Part shown: positions 1 through 11,141 of the stretch, one piece after another
Layout of the letters: each line of letters begins with the position of its first letter
Position numbering within the stretch: the stretch's first letter is position 1
From: Sorangium cellulosum
GTDB taxonomy: Bacteria; Myxococcota_A; Polyangia; Polyangiales; Polyangiaceae
Assembly: GCF_002950945.1 (NCBI RefSeq)
Contig: NZ_CP012673.1
Location: forward strand, 2,852,001-2,916,000
Direction: 5' to 3'
Length of the DNA stretch: 64,000 bases
Program-made: the position numbers and the translations under genes
The notes under the pieces: generated by a model
What the model was told of the DNA's origin: nothing
What the model saw: the letters and a program-made list of their open reading frames with translations, nothing else
The model's database searches: none

Positions 1-1
1 T

Positions 2-142
2 GACAACCGCGCCGCCTCGCTCGACAGCCGGGCGATGGGCGCGGTCCCGAGGGAGCTCCTCCGCGGCCGCGTGCTCCGCGTGGTCTACCACCACGACGCC
101 GCCGGCTTCGACCTGTCCCGCGCCCTTCTGAGCGTCGAGTAG
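2..142 (+). CDS. lepB: Signal peptidase I, C-terminal fragment
   Basis: The window opens inside a gene. The 46 readable codons begin DNRAASLDSR, which matches conserved box E of type I signal peptidases (GDNR..S.DSR), followed by a typical G-VP-ELLRG tail. In this family the enzyme is membrane-anchored and cleaves signal peptides from exported proteins with a Ser/Lys dyad. The dyad, membrane anchor and start lie upstream of the window and cannot be checked. The stop is TAG at 140-142. The family call rests on one strong motif. Confidence 0.85.
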   Translation, partial: DNRAASLDSRAMGAVPRELLRGRVLRVVYHHDAAGFDLSRALLSVE

Positions 143-407
143 GCCGCGCACCGCCCGCGGCCCGCCTTCTCCTGGGCCAGAGGTTTTCCTCTTCCTGTTC
201 CTGATCTCTTCCGAGCGCGCCTCCGTGCGGCGCGTGCTCCGTCGCGTTCAGCGCAGCGTCCTGCGCGGCGCAGCGTCGTTCGCAGCGCAGGACGCTGCGC
301 AGCGATCGATACGTCCACGATGGTCTTTTCTTCCGCCGCTCTCTGTGCCGCGCCGCGCGGCCGGCACGGCATGGACAGACGGCGCGAACCGATCAACCCT
401 CACGTTC

Positions 408-929
408 ATGAGGAATCTTGCTTTGCTTGCCGGTCTCCTCTCGACCTCGCTGATCGGATGCGCCGGGGCTCCGCCGCCCCCGGCCGAACAACCCGAGCCC
501 TCGCCGCCGGCGGCGCCTGCGCCGGAGGCCGCGCTGGAGGACGAGCCGAAGGAGGCAGAGCCCGCGGCGTCGACGCCGTCCGCGGCGTCGACGCCGTGGG
601 GGGCGACTGCCTCGCCGCGGCGCGACGACTCCGTGCCCGACGACTATGCGCTCATGCACGGCGACTGCGTCGAGCTGGGCAAGCAGCTCACGGAGCTCAC
701 GCGCTCGGAGCAGGTCGCGGGGATGAGCGCCAAGCTCACGGCGGAGCAGCGCGGGGAGGCCGAGAGGAAGATCGACGCGGACGCGGCCGCGCTGGGCGCG
801 CAGTACGCCCGGGCGTGCGAGCAGAACGTCGGCAAACACGTGCACCCGAAGTCGCTCCAGTGCGCCTTCGACGCGCGCACCGTCAAGGCGTTCGACGCCT
901 GCCTCAACGCCTCGCCGCCGGCGAAGTGA
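408..929 (+). CDS. Putative lipoprotein, unknown function
   Basis: A 173-aa protein starting at ATG 408. An in-frame upstream extension exists but would bury the signal peptide, so the internal start is preferred. Residues 1-18 form a lipoprotein signal ending in a LIGC lipobox. A Pro/Ala/Glu-rich low-complexity stretch follows (about residues 20-75), then a folded-looking C-terminal part with four cysteines (contexts GDCVEL, RACEQ, LQCAF, DACLN) that could form two disulfides after export. I recognise no family. It stands alone on this strand, followed by the 20-bp tandem repeats. Confidence 0.7.
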   Translation: MRNLALLAGLLSTSLIGCAGAPPPPAEQPEPSPPAAPAPEAALEDEPKEAEPAASTPSAASTPWGATASPRRDDSVPDDYALMHGDCVELGKQLTELTRSEQVAGMSAKLTAEQRGEAERKIDADAAALGAQYARACEQNVGKHVHPKSLQCAFDARTVKAFDACLNASPPAK

Positions 930-950
930 CGCCGCCGCGACGCGCTCCCC

Positions 951-1050
951 GGCGTCCCGCGCTGGATGACGGCGTCCCGCGCTGGATGACGGCGTCCCGC
1001 GCCGGAGGACGGGGTCCCGCGCCGGATGACGGGGTCCCGCGCCGGATGAC
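951..1050 (+). repeat. Five tandem copies of a 20-bp repeat
   Basis: The unit GGCGTCCCGCGCTGGATGAC is repeated exactly every 20 bp five times. The first two copies are identical; later copies differ by CTGG to CCGG, a GGCG to GGGG change and one ATGAC to AGGAC change. The array lies between the lipoprotein stop and the next start, in non-coding DNA. The period is not a multiple of three. Confidence 0.9.
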
Positions 1051-1081
1051 GGCGCTCCCGGGGCGGATATAATGGCCGTCC

Positions 1082-1330
1082 ATGGACGCCTCGCTCCTCG
1101 ATGACCCCTGGATCGCCGCTCAGGTCGACGCCGCCGTGGCGCCCTACGTGAACCGCCTGCCGGCGCACGAGGTCGCGTGGATGCGCGAGCAGCTCGCGGA
1201 GGTCCTGCAGCACGACGAGGAGGCGATGCGCCTGCTCCGGCGCGCGCACCCGCGAGAGGTCGACGAGAGCGGCGAGCGGGCGTTCGGTGGGGTCGGCGCC
1301 GGCGCGCCGGGGCGCGCCAAGGCAGGGTGA
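1082..1330 (+). CDS. Small protein coupled to a sigma factor
   Basis: An 82-aa protein whose TGA overlaps the GTG start of the sigma factor in a GTGA tetranucleotide, the usual sign of translational coupling. The N-terminal 60 residues are charged and predicted helical (DDPWIAAQVDAAVAPYVNRL), with a low-complexity Gly/Ala tail and no cysteines or membrane segment. I do not recognise the family. Its position suggests a partner or regulator of the sigma factor, but nothing in the sequence identifies it as an anti-sigma factor. Confidence 0.6.
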   Translation: MDASLLDDPWIAAQVDAAVAPYVNRLPAHEVAWMREQLAEVLQHDEEAMRLLRRAHPREVDESGERAFGGVGAGAPGRAKAG

Positions 1331-2001
1331 CGGTGCGCGCCCCGGAAGACCCCCTGTTCAAGGAGGGGCAGGTCCAGCTCCAGCTGGTCGCGAGGCGCAT
1401 CGCACGTCGCCTCGGCCGCCGCGTCCCGGTCGAGGACCTCGTCGCGCTGGGCTACCCGGCGCTGCCCGACATCGTGCGCACGTACGACCCCAGCCGGTCC
1501 ACCTTCGCCGCGTACGCCGCGAGGAAGATCCGGTGGGCCATCTTCGACGCCCTCCGGCGCGAGACGCGGTGGCGCTCCGCGGCCGCGCGCGCCAGCGCGC
1601 TCGCCGCGTCGGCGCGCTTCGCGGAGGGGCGCGCGGCCGACGACGACGCCGACGCGCCTGCCACGCAGGAGGCGTACGCCGCGCGGCTCGGCGGCCTGCT
1701 CGCCGGGCACGCCGCCGCGATGGCGCTCGGCCTGCTCTCGGCCCACGGCGACGTCGCCGCGGTCCCCGACGCCGCCGACAGCCCCGAGGAGCGGGCCTCG
1801 CGCGCCCAGCTCGCAGAGGCCGTGCGCCACGCCGTCCGCGAGCTCCCCGCGCGCGAGCGCGCCCTCGTCGAGCGCCACTACTTCGACGACGAGCGCTTCG
1901 ATCAGATCGCGCAGGATCTCGGCATCAGCAAGAGCTGGGCGAGCCGGCTGCACAGCCAGGCCATCGAGCGGCTGGGCGAGCTGCTCCGCGCGAAGCGCTG
2001 A
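1327..2001 (+). CDS. RNA polymerase sigma-70 family factor (FliA/SigF-like)
   Basis: A 224-aa sigma factor. Region 2 is visible as VEDLVALGYPALPDIVRTYDP then FAAYAARKIRWAIFDALRRE, the core-binding and -10 recognition helices. Region 4 is visible as LPARERALVERHYFDDERFDQIA followed by the helix-turn-helix ISKSWASRLHSQAIERL. The short length and missing regions 1 and 3.0 fit the group 3 (FliA/SigF/WhiG) class. The GTG at 1327 is preferred because it overlaps the upstream stop by four bases; GTG 1333 is an alternative. The regulon cannot be read from sequence. Confidence 0.85.
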   Translation: MTVRAPEDPLFKEGQVQLQLVARRIARRLGRRVPVEDLVALGYPALPDIVRTYDPSRSTFAAYAARKIRWAIFDALRRETRWRSAAARASALAASARFAEGRAADDDADAPATQEAYAARLGGLLAGHAAAMALGLLSAHGDVAAVPDAADSPEERASRAQLAEAVRHAVRELPARERALVERHYFDDERFDQIAQDLGISKSWASRLHSQAIERLGELLRAKR

Positions 2002-2035
2002 CGCCGCTGCGCCGCGGGCCCGTCGCCGGCCTTTG

Positions 2036-2461
2036 TCATCGCTGGCGGCTGTTGAGCGACTTGGCGTACGGGGCCCGCTCCTCGTCGCTGATCGGCTCGT
2101 GGCTGATCACCCGGTGGTCGCGCTTCATGAAGTTCACGAGCCGCACCATCATGTGATCGTGCAGGACCGTCATGCCTCCCTTCCGGCGGAGCTCCGCGGC
2201 CTCCTGGAAGGTCTTCGCCTTGGGCTCGTACGCGATCATGTGCAGGTCCCGCCCGAACGGCTCGGGCATGTCCTCGACCTCGACGATCTTGTAGAGGCGG
2301 ACGCCGCCGCTCTTCTCGGTGGCCGCGACCACAGCGCCGACGACCAGGTCCTTGCCGGTGGGGTCGGAGGTTTCGGGGACAGGGGGCGCGCCGCGGTCAC
2401 AGGCCGGCGCGAGCGTCAGGGCGCCGGCGCACACGGCGGCGGCGAGCGCGATCGACCTCAT
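2036..2461 (-). CDS. Putative lipoprotein, unknown function
   Basis: A 141-aa protein on the minus strand, convergent with the sigma factor. A short signal peptide (MRSIALAAAVCAGALTLAPAC) ends in a lipobox-like LAPAC. The mature part has a small beta-rich region (VVGAVVAATEKSGGVRLYKIVEVED) followed by a histidine-containing charged segment (VLHDHMMVRLVNFMKRDHR). I recognise no family. It is transcribed away from the SDR gene, so the 150 bp between 2461 and 2611 should hold divergent promoters. Confidence 0.7.
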   Translation of the reverse strand: MRSIALAAAVCAGALTLAPACDRGAPPVPETSDPTGKDLVVGAVVAATEKSGGVRLYKIVEVEDMPEPFGRDLHMIAYEPKAKTFQEAAELRRKGGMTVLHDHMMVRLVNFMKRDHRVISHEPISDEERAPYAKSLNSRQR

Positions 2462-2610
2462 GGGCGCTGAATAACATCGCTGCGCACGGGCGCAAGCGGC
2501 TAGCGGAAAGCGCGCGGCGGCTCGGTCGGGCCGCGATGCTGCCCGCCGTCTCGTGGTAGACGGAGCCTTCCAGACAGCGGTCGGGAGCGATCGATCGGAG
2601 GAGTGCGATC

Positions 2611-3375
<765 letters not shown>

Positions 3376-3514
3376 CGCCGCCGCGGGGCGTCCTTGCCCC
3401 GCGCCCCGCCGCCACGCCCCGCCGCCGCGCCCTCCGGCGGCTCCCCCCTCGACCCCTGATGCGCCCAGATCCCGCAGACCCTGGTGCGCCCAGATCCCGG
3501 CAGGACGTTCCTGC

Positions 3515-3549
3515 TTGACGCATCGATATTGAAAGCTATGTTCAATATC
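3515..3549 (+). promoter_or_regulatory. bfd promoter with overlapping operator palindrome
   Basis: TTGACG (3515-3520) is followed 16 bp later by TATGTT (3537-3542), a good sigma-70 type match. A perfect inverted repeat, GATATTGAA / TTCAATATC (3525-3533 and 3541-3549, 7-bp spacer), covers the spacer and -10. It is AT-rich in a very GC-rich window and lies 36 bp before the bfd start. A repressor-type regulator responding to iron or Fe-S status is inferred from the gene; the palindrome resembles a Fur box only loosely. Confidence 0.75.
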
Positions 3550-3584
3550 AATCCTACCCGTTTTCGTAGCCGGGGGTCTGCCGC

Positions 3585-3797
3585 ATGTACGTTTGTCTCT
3601 GCATGGGCGTCTGCGATCGAGAGATTCGTGAAGCGATCAACGAGGGGGCTTGCTCCGTGGCGGAGGTGATGGAGTGCACGGGCGCCGGTACGCGGTGCGG
3701 CTCCTGTGAGCCGACGATCGCCAAGCTCGTCGGCGATGGCGAGGCCGCGCCCGCGCCGCGCCGCCTGGTGATGGCGCCGGTTTCCAGCGCTGCCTGA
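3585..3797 (+). CDS. bfd: Bacterioferritin-associated ferredoxin
   Basis: A 70-aa protein with the Bfd-type [2Fe-2S] cysteine pattern: C4-x-C6 at the N-terminus and C38-G-S-C41. In the family, Bfd reduces the haem of bacterioferritin so that stored ferric iron can be released to the cytoplasm. The C-terminal 20 residues are a Pro/Ala-rich tail not typical of the family. It is followed 188 bp later by bfr on the same strand, which supports the assignment. The promoter and operator lie directly upstream. Confidence 0.88.
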   Translation: MYVCLCMGVCDREIREAINEGACSVAEVMECTGAGTRCGSCEPTIAKLVGDGEAAPAPRRLVMAPVSSAA

Positions 3798-3810
3798 CTC
3801 TCCAGGCAGC
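3789..3810 (+). terminator. Hairpin at the end of bfd
   Basis: GCTGCCTG (3789-3796) pairs perfectly with CAGGCAGC (3803-3810) across a 6-nt loop and includes the bfd stop codon. No run of T follows, so it may be a weak terminator, an mRNA-processing or stability hairpin between bfd and bfr, or chance. Confidence 0.45.
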
Positions 3811-3985
3811 CTCTGGCCGCACGAGGGCTCCCGCGGGCGTGGGGGCTCTGCGGCCCTCCTCCTTCGAAACTCCTTGCGTACCTCCGCAGACCTTGCGCAT
3901 TTGACCTGGGCGCCGGCGCTGCAGCCGGCGCCGCTCCGCCTGCAAGGGCGGGCAGCAGCAGGGGCAACGAGCGCGAGAGGGTCCG

Positions 3986-4456
3986 ATGAAGGGTGCGAAA
4001 GAGATCGTCGAGGCGTTGAACGAGGTGCTCGCGGGGGAGCTCGTCGCGATCAACCAGTACTTCTTGCACGCGAAGATGTGCGCGAACTGGGGCTTCGTCA
4101 CGCTCGCCGCCCATGGGCGCGCCGAGTCGATCGATGAGATGAAGCACGCCGATGCGATCATCGATCGCATCCTCTTCCTGGAAGGCCTGCCCAACCTGCA
4201 GCGCCTGGACACCCTCCACATCGGGCAGACCGTGCCGGAGCAGCTGAAGAGCGACCTCGAGCTCGAGTACCACGCGGTCAAGCGGCTCAACACGGCGATC
4301 GTGCTCTGCCGCGACAAGGGCGATCGGACCACCGAGGAGCTCCTGGCCAAGATCCTCGAGTCCGAGGAGGAGCACATCGACTGGCTCGAGACCCAAATCG
4401 GGCTGATCGAGAAGCTCGGCGAGACGGCCTACCTCTCCCAGCAGATCCGCGACTAG
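3986..4456 (+). CDS. bfr: Bacterioferritin
   Basis: A 156-aa protein collinear with E. coli Bfr by inspection. All dinuclear ferroxidase ligands are in the expected places (E18, E51, H54, E94, E127, H130), and Met52, the haem ligand at the subunit interface, is present, so this is a haem-type bacterioferritin rather than a plain ferritin. The family forms 24-subunit cytoplasmic shells that oxidise Fe(II) and store ferric mineral. The conserved block RILFLEGLPN is intact. It lies downstream of bfd and may share its promoter. Confidence 0.95.
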   Translation: MKGAKEIVEALNEVLAGELVAINQYFLHAKMCANWGFVTLAAHGRAESIDEMKHADAIIDRILFLEGLPNLQRLDTLHIGQTVPEQLKSDLELEYHAVKRLNTAIVLCRDKGDRTTEELLAKILESEEEHIDWLETQIGLIEKLGETAYLSQQIRD

Positions 4457-4663
4457 GGCGGGGTGGGGGACCACCTCCGCGCCGGCGTGCGCCTCGCGGC
4501 CCGCCTGGCGGCGGGGGCCGCGCTTGACGTACGATACGCTGGACGCATGTCCAAGACGCCGCGGACGACCGCGCTCGCGCGGCTACGCGCCATCTCGGCG
4601 CGTCGGTCGTGATCGTCGCGCCGCTCTCCCTGAGCCAGGGGGCGAGCGCGGCGGGGGAAATCC

Positions 4664-6019
<1,356 letters not shown>

Positions 6020-6049
6020 TCCGCCGCGCGCTCCCCCGGTCGAGCGGTT

Positions 6050-6184
6050 GCTGCCCGCCAGGCTGAGCTGAAGAGCCCTCGCCGCTGCGCGGTCGCTGCC
6101 CACCGAGCTGAGCTGTCGTGGTCATCCGGCCGAGCTCCCGGGCGCTCTCCCCACAGTGCTGTGGCTGCCCGCCAGGCTGAGCAA
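6050..6184. repeat. Three degenerate copies of a 21-bp motif in a long intergenic stretch
   Basis: The 395 bp between 6020 and 6414 contain no convincing gene. GCTGCCCGCCAGGCTGAGC-type motifs occur at 6050-6070, 6095-6115 and 6164-6184 with irregular spacing. The downstream 200 bp are less GC-rich and probably hold the promoter of the receiver gene; TAGAAT (6289-6294) is a possible -10, without a good -35. Confidence 0.55.
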
Positions 6185-6414
6185 CACACCTGACTCGGCA
6201 ATGAATCAAGACAGCTAGCCCACGATGGATTGCATCTCTGCAATGTCAAGAGATCGGGATTTGCCTTAGTGCAATGGGTCAGCTGCTGTAGAATGTGCTC
6301 ATCTGTTTCACTTCGGCGTCAGCAACCGCATCGGGACAATTTCGCAGCTTGGCCCGGCGATTGCTAGGTAGCTCAGGCGTAGAGATGGCGGCGATGGCCG
6401 CAGGAGGACGCTTA

Positions 6415-6792
6415 ATGGCCCGCATGCTGATCGTGGACGGCGAGAATTCCCAGCGTCGCGCTCTCTCGGCTGGGCTAAGCGTCGAGGGGTTCGAGGTCGC
6501 GTTCGCCGCCTCGTCCCAGGAAGTGTTCCGCATCCTCGGCGCGTCCCCCATCGACGTGGCGATGATCGACCTGATGATGCCCGACCTGAACGGGCTCGAG
6601 CTCGCCCGCGAGATCCGGCGTGCCTACCCGAGGGTGCGGGTCGTGCTCTCCAGCGCGTATCACCTCTCCGCGCGCCAGGTCGAGCGCACGGACTGCGGCG
6701 CCGTGGCCTTCGTGCCGAAGCCCTACAAGGTGGGCGAGATCTGTCGTTTCCTCCGCGCCGAGACGAACGTGCTCACGCCCGCGTCGTGCTAG
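6415..6792 (+). CDS. Stand-alone receiver domain (CheY-like)
   Basis: A 125-aa single receiver domain. ATG 6415 is chosen because AGGAGG (6402-6407) sits 7 bp before it; an open frame continues upstream but has no such signal. The phospho-acceptor Asp is in MIDLMMP, the conserved Lys in PKPY. The usual N-terminal acidic pair is reduced: VDGEN has one Asp then Gly-Glu, which could weaken Mg binding. No output domain or partner kinase is nearby; queA starts 9 bp after the stop, so they may be co-transcribed. Confidence 0.85.
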   Translation: MARMLIVDGENSQRRALSAGLSVEGFEVAFAASSQEVFRILGASPIDVAMIDLMMPDLNGLELAREIRRAYPRVRVVLSSAYHLSARQVERTDCGAVAFVPKPYKVGEICRFLRAETNVLTPASC

Positions 6793-6801
6793 TAGCGCGG
6801 C

Positions 6802-9044
<2,243 letters not shown>

Positions 9045-9393
9045 CCTACATCATCTCCTTCGGCGTGCGCGTGCGCGCGCGCACGCACACTGCTGGCGCA
9101 AAAGCGAGGGCAGCGCCCGCGTGCGCCGGCGCGCCCCGCGCGCTGCCGACGGGGGTCCGGGGTACTCTGAGCGGATGGGGAGCTCTCGCCGCCGATGCCG
9201 TCCAGTGCGTTCGTGCCGCCGCGTCCCGGGCGGCGCCTCGGCGGCGCTCGACCTGGCCCGAGGTCCAGGCCGCCGGCGAGGCGCTGGCCGGAGGGCCCCG
9301 GATCGGTCGTTCCAGCCGGACGGCCGTCCCGGCGCAAGTCGCGTGCTTGCCCGCGCATTCCCCGTCCATTAGCCTTTGCAGTCGGCCCGCGGA
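9045..9393. other. Intergenic stretch with an alternating purine-pyrimidine tract
   Basis: No convincing gene. Positions 9063-9090 form 28 bp of uninterrupted purine-pyrimidine alternation, including the perfect palindrome GTGCGCGCGCGCAC (9071-9084), just after tgt; such sequence favours Z-DNA or a hairpin. The remainder is GC-rich with no recognisable promoter, terminator or RNA gene. Confidence 0.6.
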
Positions 9394-11067
9394 ATGACGC
9401 AAGAAGCCAACAAGAAGCCGCTCGGACGCATCCTCCTGCAGCAAAGGGCGGTCACGCAGCCCCAGCTCGAACAGGCGCTCCTCGATGCGCGCGCGAAGGG
9501 CGTGCCCCTCGCCACGAACCTCATCGAGAGCGGCACCGTCTCCGAGGTCGCTGCGCTGAAGGCCCTCTCCGAGCAGAGCGGCGTTCCTGGCATCGATCTC
9601 AACCAGGTCTGCATCAAGCTGAGCGACCTCTCGATCCTGCCCCGCGAGATCGCCGCCAAGCACAAGCTCCTGCCCGTGCTCGTCCGCGAGGACCGCATCC
9701 TCGTCGCGATGGCGGCGCCCGCCGACAAGAAGGTGATCGACGAGCTCGAGTTCGTGACCGGCAAGCGCGTCTTCCCGTACATCGCGCTCGCCGGCCCGCT
9801 CGTGCGGACCATCGCGGCCGCCTACGACATGAAGGAGCAGGGCGAGCCGTTCTACGTGGGCGCGAAGTGCCCGCCCGAGGTGCTGAAGCGCGCCGGGCTC
9901 GGGGCCGCGCCGGCGGCCGCCTCCGAGGCGCCGCCCGCGCCGCCCGCGCCGCGCCGGGTAGCTCCCGCGGCCCCGTCGGCGTCTCCCGCGGCGGCGTCGG
10001 TCGCGCCGCCGCCCGCGCCCGCCCAGGCGCCTGCGCCCAGCGCCGCGCCGCCGGCACGACCCGCGCCGGAGCGCCCGCGCGACGACGCGGAGATCTCGTT
10101 CGCCGACCTCTCCGACGATCCGAGCCCACCTGCCGCCGCGTCGCCGGCGCGCATCTCCTCGGCCGGCCCGCCGCTCGTGGTCGACGACGCCATGCGGAGG
10201 GCCGCTGCCGCCGACGAGCTGACGGACACGGATTTCGGCACCGCGGACCGCGATCTGTCGGTCGTCGAGTCGCTCCCCACGGGCACCGGCAAGGCGCCCC
10301 AGGGCGATCAGACCACGGTCCTCGTCGTCGACGACGAGCCGGAGATCCGGAAGCTGCTCCGCCGCATCTTCGAGGAGCGCGGCTACCGCGTCGAGGAGGC
10401 GGACCGAGGGCTGCTCGCCCTGCGCATGGTCAAGGAGAATCCGCCCGACGTGATGATCCTCGACGCCATGCTGCCGGAGGTGCACGGCTTCGACATCGCC
10501 CGGCGGATGAAGGGCACCCAGCGCTACGGCCACATCCCGATCATCATGATCTCGGCCGTCTACCGTGGGTGGCGGTTCGCGGAGGACCTGAAGTCGAGCT
10601 ACGGCGTGGAGGCTTACATCGAGAAGCCCTTCCGGGTCGCCGATGTCGTGGCCGCGGTGGAGAACGCGCTCCAGGCGCGCTCGATCCGCGGCGATCAGGA
10701 TCGGATCTCGGCCGAGGCCGAGCGCCTCCTCGCCGCGGGCATCGCCGCGTACCGCGCGGGCGACTTCGACAAGGCCGTGCGGCACCTGCGCGAAGGAACG
10801 GCGATCGACCCGCTCGCCTACCGGCTGCACTTCCACCTCGGCCTGCTCTACGGCAAGCAGGGGCAGCTCTACGACGCCATCCAGGAGCTGGAGACGGCGC
10901 TCCACATCAACGGCAAGCACTTCCCGGCCCTGAAGAACCTCGCCGTGCTCTACCAGAAGGCGGGGTTCCGCAACAAAGCCATCGAGACGTGGGAGCGCGC
11001 GCTGGGCGTCGCTCCCGATGATCCGACGCGGCAGTCGATCAAGGAGCACCTGCTCGGGCTGCTCTGA
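9394..11067 (+). CDS. MshEN/GspE-N, receiver and TPR fusion protein
   Basis: A 557-aa modular protein starting at ATG 9394. Residues about 8-150 resemble the N-terminal domain of type II secretion/pilus ATPases (LGRILLQQRAVTQPQLEQAL, then LATNLIESGTVSEVAALKALS), a fold that binds c-di-GMP in some members. A Pro/Ala-rich linker (about 170-230) follows. A receiver domain spans about 307-428, with D313/D314, phospho-acceptor D357 and K411. TPR-like helices span about 440-550. No DNA-binding domain is present, so signalling through protein interaction is inferred. No kinase is adjacent. Confidence 0.8.
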   Translation: MTQEANKKPLGRILLQQRAVTQPQLEQALLDARAKGVPLATNLIESGTVSEVAALKALSEQSGVPGIDLNQVCIKLSDLSILPREIAAKHKLLPVLVREDRILVAMAAPADKKVIDELEFVTGKRVFPYIALAGPLVRTIAAAYDMKEQGEPFYVGAKCPPEVLKRAGLGAAPAAASEAPPAPPAPRRVAPAAPSASPAAASVAPPPAPAQAPAPSAAPPARPAPERPRDDAEISFADLSDDPSPPAAASPARISSAGPPLVVDDAMRRAAAADELTDTDFGTADRDLSVVESLPTGTGKAPQGDQTTVLVVDDEPEIRKLLRRIFEERGYRVEEADRGLLALRMVKENPPDVMILDAMLPEVHGFDIARRMKGTQRYGHIPIIMISAVYRGWRFAEDLKSSYGVEAYIEKPFRVADVVAAVENALQARSIRGDQDRISAEAERLLAAGIAAYRAGDFDKAVRHLREGTAIDPLAYRLHFHLGLLYGKQGQLYDAIQELETALHINGKHFPALKNLAVLYQKAGFRNKAIETWERALGVAPDDPTRQSIKEHLLGLL

Positions 11068-11141
11068 CCGCGCCTCCCTGTGTCGTCCGGGGCCAAGCTG
11101 TCGTAGACTTCGCCGATTCCACCGGCAGGCGCGTCCCACGG

